From positions 1 to 64,000 of the forward strand of contig JAPLSH010000005.1 in the NCBI GenBank assembly GCA_026398735.1: a DNA stretch of 64,000 bases, in the 5' to 3' direction. The notes under the pieces were generated by a model that saw only the letters and a list, made by a program, of their open reading frames with translations, was not told the DNA's origin and made no database searches. Of this stretch, positions 45,062-54,108 are shown piece by piece. Made by a program: the position numbers and the translations under genes. The DNA comes from Pseudomonadota bacterium. Lineage in GTDB: Bacteria; Pseudomonadota; Gammaproteobacteria; Steroidobacterales; Steroidobacteraceae. Position 1 is the first letter of the stretch, and every line of letters starts with the position of its first letter.

Positions 45062-45375
45062 GCGCGCCGCCATGCCCAGACAATGACCACCGCCGCTGCA
45101 GCCAATCCCATCGGCACCGATGTAAACGCCCATTGCAGCAGCGGCTGCGCAACGACCGGCGCAGCGCTGACCATCGCAGCAAGCCGCATCAACAGCGGCG
45201 CGAGCAGCAGCACACTGCCGGCACACAACACAGCGATTGCCGCATAGATCCCTTGCAGACTGCGGCGGTGCCGGTTGATGCGCTGCCCCACCGCCACCAC
45301 GAAAGCTTCATCAGCCGGTACAACAGGCAGCTGCGCCAAGCGGCGCTTGAGCAGCTGTTCCAATGCATCACTCAT
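45058..45375 (-). CDS. two-helix membrane protein, putative anti-sigma factor
   Basis: A 105-residue protein with a soluble N-terminal part (about 1-40, EQLLKRRLAQLPVVPADEAF) and two membrane helices (about 42-64 and 83-102). It lies between an ECF sigma gene and a TraB/GumN-like gene with ATGA overlaps at both ends. Position and shape suggest an anti-sigma factor, but I see no zinc-binding (ZAS) Cys/His motif, so this is inference. Confidence 0.65.
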   Translation of the reverse strand: MSDALEQLLKRRLAQLPVVPADEAFVVAVGQRINRHRRSLQGIYAAIAVLCAGSVLLLAPLLMRLAAMVSAAPVVAQPLLQWAFTSVPMGLAAAAVVIVWAWRRA

Positions 45376-45929
45376 GAAGACTCTCCGGAATCACCCAACC
45401 ACTGCCGCAATCGAGCCGAGCCACGCAACACATGCGACTTGACGGTACCCAGGGGCCAATTGGTAGCCGCGGCAATCTCTGCATGACTTAAACCTTCGAC
45501 ATGCGCCAGCACTACGCAGACGCGCTCGGCAGGCTTAAGCCGTGCGAGCAACTGCTCCATGTCTAAGGCCACAGCAGGTTCGACCGCATCAGCAATCTCA
45601 AGTTCCTCGGGCAGCGGCACCCACACCGTGCCCTCACGGCGCAAGTGCGCCAGCCAAGCGTTGACCGCGATCTGTCGCAGCCAGCCTCCAAAGGCCGCTG
45701 GCTGCCTTAACTTGGCCAACTGCGACCATGCTGACATAAAAGTCTGCTGTGCCAGATCGTCAGCCAAGGCTGACTCACCAGACAAACGACGCAGCAAACT
45801 GCGGATCGCCGACTGCCTGCGCCGCACCAACTCCGCAAACGCCGCGTCGTCGCCAAGCGCAGCCAACCGCACTACCGTCGCTTCGGCGGCTGCGGCCAGC
45901 TGCGCGCGGCTATCGCGCGTTTGGATCAC
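45372..45929 (-). CDS. ECF-type RNA polymerase sigma factor
   Basis: Extracytoplasmic-function sigma factor of 185 residues. Region 2 is about 28-95 (DDAAFAELVRRRQSAIRSLL, DLAQQTFMSAWSQLAKLRQP and GWLRQIAVNAWLAHLRRE). Region 4 is about 120-175 (VLAHVEGLSHAEIAAATNWP with LGTVKSHVLRGSARL). It overlaps the membrane protein gene upstream and the putative anti-sigma gene downstream by four bases each. What signal it answers is not evident. Confidence 0.92.
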   Translation of the reverse strand: MIQTRDSRAQLAAAAEATVVRLAALGDDAAFAELVRRRQSAIRSLLRRLSGESALADDLAQQTFMSAWSQLAKLRQPAAFGGWLRQIAVNAWLAHLRREGTVWVPLPEELEIADAVEPAVALDMEQLLARLKPAERVCVVLAHVEGLSHAEIAAATNWPLGTVKSHVLRGSARLRQWLGDSGESS

Positions 45930-46342
45930 GCAGCAGGATCAGTCGGCGGCGGCGCTGCAGCTTGCAGTCGGCGCTGCAACACATGGGCAACGAACAGGCC
46001 CACACCCACCATGCCCACCAGCACACCTGAACCGACCAGCGCCTTGAGCGCCTCGGGATCCTCAGCGCCCAGGATCAACCCCATCAGCAATATGCCGACA
46101 CCGGCAAAGCTCACCACCACACCGCCGATCAACAAACCAAACTGCGACTGTTTGGGCTTCTGCTGACCGGCCATGATCTTCTCGATCATCGCCGGATCGA
46201 TCTGCTGCCCACGCTCGATGGCCGTGCGCAGTGTCAGCTGACGCTCGCGCTCCGCCGAGCGCTTGCCCCACACATTGATGAACACGATGGCCGCAATGGC
46301 CACCCAGAACACGATGCCAACCATTGATGAATGTACTTCCAT
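45926..46342 (-). CDS. DUF6249-like membrane protein
   Basis: A 138-residue protein with three hydrophobic segments (about 6-26, 68-90, 105-125) and a cytosolic charged stretch RSAERERQLTLRTAIERGQQIDPAM between the first two (shown here as RSAERERQLTLR and IERGQQIDPAMIEKI). The layout fits the DUF6249 group often found before ECF sigma genes in Xanthomonadales. ATG at 46342 with AGGAG six bases upstream; it is the first gene of a four-gene ATGA-coupled chain. Confidence 0.7.
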   Translation of the reverse strand: MEVHSSMVGIVFWVAIAAIVFINVWGKRSAERERQLTLRTAIERGQQIDPAMIEKIMAGQQKPKQSQFGLLIGGVVVSFAGVGILLMGLILGAEDPEALKALVGSGVLVGMVGVGLFVAHVLQRRLQAAAPPPTDPAA

Positions 46343-46428
46343 GTCGCTCTCCTAAAGGCGGGCCGCGCAGATCTGCAGCCCTGTACTAGTAGAGATGCAG
46401 ACTGGCCGGTGTTTGGATGCAGCCGACG

Positions 46429-47838
46429 TTAAAAAACCGGTGCTGTGGCCGCTTGGGCGCGCAACACGGTGGCATCGACCTCGACCAACCAGCGCTCGGC
46501 CACCGCTTGGGCAATAGCTGCCTGATAAGTCTTGAGCCAGGCAGCACGGTTGCCGTACAGCGTCTTGAGCTCGGCGCTGTCAAAGCGCCGCTGTGAACCT
46601 GCCAGCGCACAGCGCCGGCCTGCCACAGCAGACCCATCGCGCGCCTGGCCTCCTGTGCCGTAGGCCAACAGCGGCACCGACAACGGCGGCAAGCGCAGAC
46701 CGCCCAGCGCGTTGCCCCGCGGATCCAGCTGTAACGCAGTGGCCGCATCGCGCTGCAAGCGCGGCGCCGGTGCCATCGGCGTGCCGTCACTGAGCAACTG
46801 ACCCAGTTGCGCCCAGATGGCGCTGAGTGCCATGCCCGTGGGAAAGCCATTGGCCGCATCCACACAGGGCGAGCCGCTGTCGCCGGTCAAGGTAACTGCG
46901 CCGGCGGGTGCCGCGGCAATCTCATACAGCCGCCGCAACGGCTCGTCCGCATCGACCAGTCGCATCTGCCGGCCCCAGGGCGTATCGGCCTGAGTCATCA
47001 CGACCACTACAGGCTCGGACACCGCCGCCACACGTTGGCGCGGATCCTCTGCGGGCAACAGCGCATCGCATTCATTGAGCAGCGCCGCCGGCTGCGACAG
47101 CGACGTCAGCACAAACGCGTCGAACACTGCCGCATCGTTGCCCAGGCGCTGCTGCTGGTGCGCGCTGTTTAAATACGTCAGCAGTGCCGACGCCGCCTGC
47201 CCCTGACCCGCAGCAATCAGCTGGTGCACTTTAAAAGTTGCCAGTGGATTTTCGCGACTGGAACTGCGCAGCAACGCGCCCACCTGTGCAATGGCATCCC
47301 AACTGCTGCCCGGTGCACCAGGCGCCGCGCAGCCTGCCGCCGGCAAAGCTGCAAGCGCTGCATAGCGTGACGCATTGGCGCGGCGCAGCCCATCCAGCGC
47401 GCTGCGTTGCACACTGATACCCACCCACACATCGCCCTGCGTCATGAAGCGCGCACCCGACAGCGTCCACAGCGGCGCGGCCTCGGTGCCGTTGCCCGCA
47501 TCGAGTAGCTCGACAATAACGCGACCACTGGCCTGTGATGCGGCCTGTGGACGGCGCATCAGCACACGCACCGCATAGCGCTGACGTTGTGCCGTCGCTG
47601 TGGCGGGCCTGGCCGTATCGCCAACCCACTGGTACAGGGCGGCAGTGCCGCTGACCACCAGCTCTTGTTCGACATAGGCACGCGCTGCCAGTTCAGCCGC
47701 CGGTGCTGCCAGCACAGCGCGGCTGGCTGACGTGACCGCAAGGGCCGTGGCACGAGGGGTGGCTGCAATCTCGACTGCAGCAAGGGGGGTGGCGGGCAGC
47801 AGAGCTAGCGCCAGCAATGGCATGATGGAGGACTTCAT
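46429..47838 (-). CDS. exported alpha/beta-hydrolase-domain (PF20091-like) protein
   Basis: Predicted exported protein of 469 residues with a signal peptide (about 1-20, MPLLALALLPATPLAA). The sequence resembles the alpha/beta hydrolase domain family PF20091: WVGISVQRSALDGLRR, then TQADTPWGRQMRLVDADEP and LRRLYEIAAAPA, and a late RCALAGSQRRFD region. I could not place a full GxSxG triad with confidence. The ATG at 47838 gives the signal peptide; 47862 and 47823 are alternatives. It is divergent from a second hydrolase, with the two start regions nearly touching. Confidence 0.7.
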   Translation of the reverse strand: MKSSIMPLLALALLPATPLAAVEIAATPRATALAVTSASRAVLAAPAAELAARAYVEQELVVSGTAALYQWVGDTARPATATAQRQRYAVRVLMRRPQAASQASGRVIVELLDAGNGTEAAPLWTLSGARFMTQGDVWVGISVQRSALDGLRRANASRYAALAALPAAGCAAPGAPGSSWDAIAQVGALLRSSSRENPLATFKVHQLIAAGQGQAASALLTYLNSAHQQQRLGNDAAVFDAFVLTSLSQPAALLNECDALLPAEDPRQRVAAVSEPVVVVMTQADTPWGRQMRLVDADEPLRRLYEIAAAPAGAVTLTGDSGSPCVDAANGFPTGMALSAIWAQLGQLLSDGTPMAPAPRLQRDAATALQLDPRGNALGGLRLPPLSVPLLAYGTGGQARDGSAVAGRRCALAGSQRRFDSAELKTLYGNRAAWLKTYQAAIAQAVAERWLVEVDATVLRAQAATAPVF

Positions 47839-47863
47839 AGGTCTATTAACCCGTCGCATCACG

Positions 47864-48760
47864 GTGGTGTCAATCTTGGACGAGCCTTTGCAACACGGCT
47901 TCGAGCAGTTCGTGCAACGCGCGCTGGCGCAGCCCGGTCTGTCGCGACGTTTTCATGCCACCGGCATCGATCTGCACTACCTGGAATGGGAAGGTCCGCC
48001 GGGTGCCCCGGCGCTGCTGCTGCTGCACGGTTTTATGGCCCATGCCCACTGGTGGGACTTCATTGCACCTTGGTTGGCCCAGCAGTACCGGGTGATCGCG
48101 CCGGACTTCGGCGGCATGGGTGACAGCGGGCACCGCGAGCACTACAGCGTGGCGCAGTGTATCGACGAGATCGGTGCCGTCATCGAGCACACCGGCATTG
48201 CTCCCTGCATCGCCATCGGCCACAGCTTTGGCGGCCGCACCCTACTGCAGGCCTGCGCCCGCCACCCGCAGGCCATCGCACGCGCAGTAGTGGTCGATTC
48301 ACGGCTCACCTCCCCGGATGACCCGCTGCGCAGCTTCAAAGACATGTGGCGGCCCAAGCGCCGCTACCCGGATCAACAAACCATGGTCGATCGCTTCGTG
48401 CTGATGCCCGAAGAGCCGGCCCCGGCCATGGCGATGGCGCATATGGCCCGCTGTGGTTCGCATCAGGACGGCGATGCGTGGATCTGGAAGTTTGATGACC
48501 GCATTTTGCTGATGGACCAGCACAACGACACCGACCCGCGCGATGAGGCCGCGGACATGGCTTGGCTGCCGATGCCCGTGGATATCATCCGCGGTGAGTA
48601 CAGCCGCGTTGCCACTGCAGAGCGCTGCGCCAGACTGTCTGCGCTACTGCCCACGGCCGGTGCGCCGATCGAATTACCAGGTAGCTACCACCACCTGCCG
48701 GTCAGCCAACCGCTGGCACTGCTGGCGGTGCTGCGCACACTGCTGGCCAATCCGCGCTAG
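47864..48760 (+). CDS. alpha/beta hydrolase
   Basis: Cytosolic alpha/beta hydrolase of about 298 residues. It has the oxyanion stretch LLLLHGFMAHAHWWDF, DFGGMGDSG, the nucleophile elbow IGHSFGGRTLL, an acid around DIIRGEYS and the His in GSYHHLPVSQP. The substrate is unknown. The start is uncertain: GTG 47864 avoids overlap with the divergent exported hydrolase, while ATG 47822 or 47825 would overlap it slightly. Confidence 0.85.
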   Translation: MVSILDEPLQHGFEQFVQRALAQPGLSRRFHATGIDLHYLEWEGPPGAPALLLLHGFMAHAHWWDFIAPWLAQQYRVIAPDFGGMGDSGHREHYSVAQCIDEIGAVIEHTGIAPCIAIGHSFGGRTLLQACARHPQAIARAVVVDSRLTSPDDPLRSFKDMWRPKRRYPDQQTMVDRFVLMPEEPAPAMAMAHMARCGSHQDGDAWIWKFDDRILLMDQHNDTDPRDEAADMAWLPMPVDIIRGEYSRVATAERCARLSALLPTAGAPIELPGSYHHLPVSQPLALLAVLRTLLANPR

Positions 48761-48801
48761 AGTCGCCCACAGTTTCGATCACGACGACGTTGGAGCCCGC
48801 T

Positions 48802-51066
48802 ATGAGCCAGACCCCAAGCGCCTTCCGATCCTTCATCCCCGCCTCGGCCCGCATTCCAGAGATGACTCTGCGTGCTGTCCTCGTCGGCACGATATTGGGC
48901 ATCATCTTCGGCGCATCGTCGCTGTACCTGGTGCTCAAGGTGGGGCTTACGGTCAGCGCCTCGATCCCGGTGGCGGTCATCTCCATCACGCTGTTCCGGC
49001 TGATGTCGAAGGTGGGAGTGCGCGATGCCACCATCCTCGAGAACAACATCGTGCAAACCACCGGCTCTGCCGGTGAGTCGATCGCCTTCGGCGTCGGCGT
49101 CACTATGCCGGCCATCCTGATCCTGGGCTTTGATCTGGAACTGACCCGCGTCTTGCTGGTCGCCGTGCTCGGTGGCTTGCTGGGCATTCTCATGATGATC
49201 CCGCTGCGGCGCGCCCTCATCGTCAATCAGCACGGCACGCTCAAGTACCCGGAAGGCACCGCCTGTGCCGAAGTGCTCAAAGCCGGTGCATCCGATGAAT
49301 CGATGGCTGCAGCCGATCCGCAAGCCGAGGGCGCAGGCTCTCGCGGCATCAGTGCGCGCACCATTTTTACGGGCTTTGGCATTGGCCTTGCGTACAAGTC
49401 GCTAAACGTCGCCTTCAAGGGCTGGCTCGATGCGGTTGGCCATGTGTTCGGCGCACCTCTCAAGGGTGGCTCGGTGTCCATGGAGGTCTCGCCCGAACTG
49501 CTGGGAGTGGGCTACATCATTGGGCCGCGTATCGCCGGCATGATGTTCGCCGGTGGCGTGATGGCTTATCTGCTACTGATCCCAATGATCCTGTTCTTCG
49601 GCGCACAACTGCCGGGCGTGCTGGCGCCAGGCACCGAACCGATCTCTGCGATGACGCCCAGTGAAGTGCGCGGCGCCTACATCCTCTACATCGGTGCAGG
49701 TGCCGTGGCCGCCGGCGGCATCATCAGCCTGCTGCGCGCCTTGCCGCTGATCATCGGCAGCATCCGCGCCGGCATCGGCGACATCGCCGCTGCACGCAGT
49801 GGTGTGGCAGCTGCAGGCCGCACTGCACGCGATCTGCCGCTTAAGTTTGTCGGTATCGGCATTTTGCTGCTGCTGACACTGATCATGCTGGCGCCTTCCC
49901 TGCACATGAACCTGCTGGGCGCGGTACTCATCCTGGTGTTCGGTGCGCTGTTCGTCACCGTGTCGTCGCGCCTCACCGGTGAGATCGGCTCTACTTCCAA
50001 TCCCATCTCAGGCATGACCATCGCCACGCTGATGCTCACCTGCCTGGTGTTCTTGCTGGTCGGCTGGACCGGTGGCGCCTGGTATGTCACGGCGCTGTCG
50101 GTCGGCGGCATCGTCTGCATCGCCTGCTCTAACGGCGGCACCATCTCTCAGGATCTCAAGACCGGCTATCTGGTCGGTGCCACGCCCAGTTCACAGCAGG
50201 TGTCGATCCTCATCGGTGCGTTGGCGTCGGCACTGTGCATGGGCCCGATCCTGCTCAAGCTCAACGAGACCGCCACCGTCTATGTGCCGGTGCAGCAGGT
50301 TGCACCGCAAGGCATCAGTGCCACCGCTGCCGTGCTGGATAACCGCCGCGAGTCGCTGGTAGGTCCTCAGGCCAAAACAGACACTCAAAGCTACCGCGTG
50401 TGGCACAAGACCGATGCCGAGGGCGGGCCGGCCGGTAAATATCTGGTGGATGACAGTGGCCAGGCAGTGTGGCTGGTCGATCCGGGCATCAATGGCACGC
50501 ACAGCACGCGACCCGATGGCACCGAAGTGCGCAAGTTCGATGCACCCAAGGCCACGCTGGTCTCTTACATCATCAAGGGCATCCTCGATCGTGAGCTGCC
50601 TTGGGAACTGGTGATCTTCGGCGCGATGATTGCGATCATGATGGAGCTGGCCGGCGTGCCCTCGCTGGCTTTTGCAGTGGGCGTCTATCTGCCCATCTCC
50701 ACGTCAGCGCCGCTATTTGTCGGCGGTGTAATCCGCTGGCTGATCGATCGTCGCCAGGCACGGCAACCAGAGAACCAAGGGCTATCGGAAGCCCAGCTGA
50801 CTGCGCAATCAGATCGTGGTCCCGGTGTGTTGCTAGCGTCGGGCTATATCGCCGGCGGCGCCATTGCGGGCATCGTCATCGCCTTCTTGGCCGGTGTGCT
50901 GGGCGACTTTGATGCCGCTCTGCAGAAGTGGTCGACGGCCAACAATCCGTTCTTTGCCGGCCCCAACAGCGAATGGCTGTCGTTACTGCCCTTCTGCCTG
51001 TTGGTGCTGGTGCTGTGGGCTGTGGCCCGCGGCAGCTTGCTGGCGCCGCGCAAGACGGGCAGCTAA
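48802..51066 (+). CDS. OPT family oligopeptide transporter
   Basis: Large integral membrane transporter of 754 residues (OPT/YSL superfamily), probably a proton-coupled peptide importer. N terminus MSQTPSAFRSFIPASARIPEMT is followed (from ELTLRAVLVG-type sequence, here EMTLRAVLVGTILGIIFGAS) by about 14-16 hydrophobic segments. NNIVQTTGSAGESIAFGV and KYPEGTACAEVLKAG are conserved in the bacterial group. A soluble insert of roughly 100 residues (about 495-590) separates the last helices. ATG at 48802 has GGAG seven bases upstream. Confidence 0.92.
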   Translation: MSQTPSAFRSFIPASARIPEMTLRAVLVGTILGIIFGASSLYLVLKVGLTVSASIPVAVISITLFRLMSKVGVRDATILENNIVQTTGSAGESIAFGVGVTMPAILILGFDLELTRVLLVAVLGGLLGILMMIPLRRALIVNQHGTLKYPEGTACAEVLKAGASDESMAAADPQAEGAGSRGISARTIFTGFGIGLAYKSLNVAFKGWLDAVGHVFGAPLKGGSVSMEVSPELLGVGYIIGPRIAGMMFAGGVMAYLLLIPMILFFGAQLPGVLAPGTEPISAMTPSEVRGAYILYIGAGAVAAGGIISLLRALPLIIGSIRAGIGDIAAARSGVAAAGRTARDLPLKFVGIGILLLLTLIMLAPSLHMNLLGAVLILVFGALFVTVSSRLTGEIGSTSNPISGMTIATLMLTCLVFLLVGWTGGAWYVTALSVGGIVCIACSNGGTISQDLKTGYLVGATPSSQQVSILIGALASALCMGPILLKLNETATVYVPVQQVAPQGISATAAVLDNRRESLVGPQAKTDTQSYRVWHKTDAEGGPAGKYLVDDSGQAVWLVDPGINGTHSTRPDGTEVRKFDAPKATLVSYIIKGILDRELPWELVIFGAMIAIMMELAGVPSLAFAVGVYLPISTSAPLFVGGVIRWLIDRRQARQPENQGLSEAQLTAQSDRGPGVLLASGYIAGGAIAGIVIAFLAGVLGDFDAALQKWSTANNPFFAGPNSEWLSLLPFCLLVLVLWAVARGSLLAPRKTGS

Positions 51067-51080
51067 AGCTAACCACAAGG

Positions 51081-51099
51081 CCCGCCGCACACGGGCGGG
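51081..51099. terminator. GC hairpin between convergent OPT and yqhA genes
   Basis: CCCGCC (51081-51086) pairs with GGCGGG (51094-51099) across a seven-base loop, in the 38-base gap between two convergent stops. The stem is short and no T-run follows, so it is a weak candidate. Confidence 0.35.
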
Positions 51100-51104
51100 T
51101 TGAG

Positions 51105-51602
51105 TCAGTCGTGCTTGCGCATCGTCATGCGATCAAGCACGCCCAGCAGCACGGCAGACACAACGAACGTGAGATGGATCACGACATACCAGAACAGCTT
51201 GTCGTTGCCGATCGACTCGGCGTCCATGAACGCGCGCAGCAGATGAATGGACGAGATGGCGACGATAGATGCCGCGACCTTGAGCTTGAGCGTGCCGGCA
51301 TCGAGCTTGCCCAACCAACCGAGCTTCTCATCCTCAGCGCTGAGATCCATCTTCGAGACGAAATTCTCGTAGCCAGACAGCATCACCATGACCACCAAGC
51401 CGGCCACCAGCGACAAGTCCACCAGTCCCAGCAGCGATAGCACCACCTCGGCTTCAGAGGCGCTGAAGACGTTGAGCAGTGAGTGGCTCAGTTCGGCAAA
51501 GAACTTGATAACCAGCACTACCAGCGACAGCGACAAACCCAAGTAGATGGGAGCCAGCAGCCAACGGCTGGCAAACAGCATTCGTTCGATGAGCTTTTCC
51601 AT
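51105..51602 (-). CDS. YqhA family inner-membrane protein (UPF0114)
   Basis: Membrane protein of 165 residues with four hydrophobic segments (about 12-35, 55-75, 108-125, 137-155). Family stretches are [20 protein letters not shown] and [15 protein letters not shown], then [10 protein letters not shown]. The function is unknown. The ATG at 51602 is 12 bases after the MOSC gene, so it may be the last gene of the MarR-MOSC-YqhA run. Confidence 0.93.
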   Translation of the reverse strand: MEKLIERMLFASRWLLAPIYLGLSLSLVVLVIKFFAELSHSLLNVFSASEAEVVLSLLGLVDLSLVAGLVVMVMLSGYENFVSKMDLSAEDEKLGWLGKLDAGTLKLKVAASIVAISSIHLLRAFMDAESIGNDKLFWYVVIHLTFVVSAVLLGVLDRMTMRKHD

Positions 51603-51614
51603 AATGGTTGTAGT

Positions 51615-52433
51615 TTAGCGCAACTGCAGCGGCTGGCCGACCTGTAACCACTGTCCGGCACTGCCTGGTAACAAAACTGCATTACGGCCAAACGTCACGC
51701 CGCGCAGACCTGCGTCATAGCGATACCTGCGCAGCGTGCGCAATGGTTCATCACCACCGGCCTCGCCGGTATCCGGATCCAGCGTGGTGATGACGCAGCG
51801 CGTACAAGGCTTGCCCAGCCGCAGTGCCACACTGCCCACCTGCACTGTTGCCGCCGCATCCTCTGCATAGGCGGACACGTTGCCCAACAACAAGTTGGGC
51901 CGGAATCGCTCGACGGGCAGGTCGCGACCAACGCGCGCCGACAGATCCAGCCGGGAAGCCTCGGACAGCACCAGCACCGGATAACCGTCACTGAATAGAT
52001 TCGGTGCGGCAATGCCACCGGTCCACGCACGATTGGCGTAGCGCCGCTGCGCCGGATCAAATCGCACCAACCGTGCCGGCGCACCCAGCCAACCACTGAA
52101 AAACGCCGCCGCCTCGGCACCGGCATCAAACGCCGGCACGCGTGAGCGCCACACCTCTACCTCGCGCAGCTCACCCTCATGATCCAACGGCAGGCGGATG
52201 TCGCCGTACCCGTCAATACCCACGTGGAGAAACGCGTCGTCGAGGGCAGTGGCAACTTGGGTCAGTCGCGGCTGCTCACGTTGGGTAATGAACCGCCCGG
52301 ACGCATCGACCAGCATCCACTCGCGATCGTGGGCCAAGCCGGTAGCCACCACCTGCGCACGCTGCAGCGTAATGCCGCGACAAGACTTGATGGGATGGAC
52401 GTACAGGCCCTGCAGCAGCGGCCCGGCGTTCAT
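51615..52433 (-). CDS. MOSC domain protein (YcbX-like)
   Basis: Protein of 272 residues with an N-terminal MOSC beta-barrel domain (LQGLYVHPIKSCRGI, HDREWMLVDASGRFITQR) and a C-terminal MOSC domain (about 150-265) with the conserved Cys in GKPCTRCVITTLDPDTGE. YcbX of E. coli is a molybdenum-dependent reductase of N-hydroxylated bases; this protein lacks the extra ferredoxin domain, so it would need a partner. The start overlaps the marR stop (ATGA). Confidence 0.92.
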   Translation of the reverse strand: MNAGPLLQGLYVHPIKSCRGITLQRAQVVATGLAHDREWMLVDASGRFITQREQPRLTQVATALDDAFLHVGIDGYGDIRLPLDHEGELREVEVWRSRVPAFDAGAEAAAFFSGWLGAPARLVRFDPAQRRYANRAWTGGIAAPNLFSDGYPVLVLSEASRLDLSARVGRDLPVERFRPNLLLGNVSAYAEDAAATVQVGSVALRLGKPCTRCVITTLDPDTGEAGGDEPLRTLRRYRYDAGLRGVTFGRNAVLLPGSAGQWLQVGQPLQLR

Positions 52434-52891
52434 TGACAGCGCGGGGTAGGCAGCGAGCTGCTGCCCTCGAGGGCGCTAACGCAGGATTCCAGATAGCCAC
52501 GCAGATGCGCCACGTCGTCGGGTGGCAAGCGCGACAGCATGCGCGTCATGACCGGCGCGCTGCTGCTTCGACTGGCGCGCAAGCGCTGCTCACCGGCCGG
52601 CAGTAAGTGCCACCGGTCAGCGCGGCGGTTGGCAGGATCGGCACGGCGCTCGATGTCGCCCTGACTCTCGAGCCGGCGCAGCAACACGGTGAGTGTCTGG
52701 GCAGTCACCATGAGGCGACGCGCCAGCTCGGCACCGGTGATGCCGGGCTCGCTGCGGATCTGGTCGAGGGTCACCAGGTGCGCGAAGGGCAGCGCATCGG
52801 CCTCTCGCAGCCGCGCCTCCAGCTCATGGCGGAACAGGTGCATGAGCCGCTTGAGCAGATAGCCGATTTCTTCTTCGGGGGCGCGGCTCAT
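52430..52891 (-). CDS. MarR-family transcriptional regulator
   Basis: Winged-helix repressor of 153 residues. The DNA-binding part runs about 35-105 with GITGAELARRLMVTAQTLTVLLRRLE cut here as GITGAELARRLMVTAQTLT, and the wing IERRADPANRRADRW. It is divergent from an RND adaptor-permease pair, with a perfect palindrome in between, so it probably represses the pump and itself until a ligand binds. ATG at 52891 has no strong Shine-Dalgarno. MOSC and yqhA follow on the same strand. Confidence 0.92.
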   Translation of the reverse strand: MSRAPEEEIGYLLKRLMHLFRHELEARLREADALPFAHLVTLDQIRSEPGITGAELARRLMVTAQTLTVLLRRLESQGDIERRADPANRRADRWHLLPAGEQRLRASRSSSAPVMTRMLSRLPPDDVAHLRGYLESCVSALEGSSSLPTPRCQ

Positions 52892-52921
52892 GGGAGTGGG
52901 CAGTAATTTCGCCAGTTGGAC

Positions 52922-52943
52922 TAATATCAGTTGACTGATATTA
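52922..52943. promoter_or_regulatory. 22-bp palindromic operator, probable MarR site
   Basis: Two ten-base arms (TAATATCAGT and its exact complement) are separated by TG. The site is 30 bases from the marR start and 22-34 from the RND adaptor start. On the plus strand a TTGACT -35 word (52931-52936) lies inside the palindrome, so a bound dimer would block the pump promoter. Binding by the neighbouring MarR protein is inferred from position. Confidence 0.8.
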
Positions 52944-52965
52944 TCGCGAGCAACTGATTTCCACA

Positions 52966-54096
52966 ATGCAGTGCAGCATGTCACCCAAAGCCATTAGTCC
53001 CCTTCGTTCTTCAAAAGTTCCTCAGCTGCTGGGCGTTGCCTGCATCGCACTGCTGACGCTGAACGCCTGCGGTCGCGGCAAAAAAGACGCAGCGGCACCG
53101 GAAGTCAAACCCGCCCTCACCGTCACCTCGACTGCCGTGCGCAATGCACCAGTCAAGCGCAGCGTGCTGGCCAGCGGTGCCATCTTTCCCTGGCAAGAAG
53201 TCATCATCGGCCCCGAGGTCGGTGGCTATCGCGTCAGCAGCCTGAACGTCGACATCGGCGACAAGGTCAAACGCGGCCAGGTGCTGGTGCAACTGTCCAA
53301 CGACATGGTCAATGCAGAAGTCAGCTCGCGTCGTGCCGCACTGCGTGCCGCCGAAGCGCGTGCTGCTAACTCCGCCGCAGCTTGGCGTCGCGGTCAGGCA
53401 ATGATCGGTAGCGGTGCGCTGTCACAGGCCAACCTCGACACGCTGCAGGCCGATCAGCTGGCCACCGCGGCGGCTGTCGAGACGGCGCGTGCGGATGTGG
53501 CCATGGTCGAACTGCGCCTGCGTTACACGCAGGTCACCGCGCCCGACGATGGCACCATCACCTCGCGTACGGTCAGCGTTGGGCAGATCGCGCAGACCGG
53601 CGGCGAGATGCTGCGTCTGCTGCGGCTGGGTCGCATTGAATGGCGCGCCGAAGTACCCGAAGGCCAACTGATGACCCTGAGCGCCGGACTGCCCGTGCGT
53701 ATCGTTACCGCCGACGGCAAGTCCGTGCAGGGCAAGGTTCGCACCATCGCCCCCACGGTCCAGACCGGCAACCGCACTGCGCTGGTCTATGCCGACATCA
53801 CCGGCGGCCAGGCCCGTCCGGGCATGTTCGCGCGCGGCGAGATCGAGACCGGCACTAGCGAGGCGATGCTGGTGCCAGTGGCGTCTCTGGTTGTGCAGGA
53901 CGGCTACAGCTATTTGTTCGTGCTGGGTGACAAGGACCTCGTGCAGCGCCGCTTGGTGCACACCGGCGTGGTCTACGGCCAGGACGTGGAAGTATTAGAC
54001 GGCGTGAAGGCCGGCGAACGGGTGGTGGTCAAGGGCGCCGGGTTCCTCAAGGACGGCGACAAGGTCCGCATCAACGACACCAAGCCCGCAGTCTGA
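52966..54096 (+). CDS. RND efflux periplasmic adaptor lipoprotein
   Basis: Membrane-fusion protein of the AcrA/MexA type, 376 residues. A lipobox (LLTLNAC, Cys at about 35) predicts a lipid anchor. The biotinyl-lipoyl-like half motifs are GYRVSSLNVDIGDKVKRGQV and VTAPDDGTITSRTVSVGQI, flanking a coiled-coil hairpin (about 120-185). It bridges the inner-membrane permease encoded 12 bases downstream to an outer-membrane channel not encoded here. A second ATG at 52978 is an alternative start. Confidence 0.93.
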   Translation: MQCSMSPKAISPLRSSKVPQLLGVACIALLTLNACGRGKKDAAAPEVKPALTVTSTAVRNAPVKRSVLASGAIFPWQEVIIGPEVGGYRVSSLNVDIGDKVKRGQVLVQLSNDMVNAEVSSRRAALRAAEARAANSAAAWRRGQAMIGSGALSQANLDTLQADQLATAAAVETARADVAMVELRLRYTQVTAPDDGTITSRTVSVGQIAQTGGEMLRLLRLGRIEWRAEVPEGQLMTLSAGLPVRIVTADGKSVQGKVRTIAPTVQTGNRTALVYADITGGQARPGMFARGEIETGTSEAMLVPVASLVVQDGYSYLFVLGDKDLVQRRLVHTGVVYGQDVEVLDGVKAGERVVVKGAGFLKDGDKVRINDTKPAV

Positions 54097-54108
54097 CCGG
54101 AGCACGCC

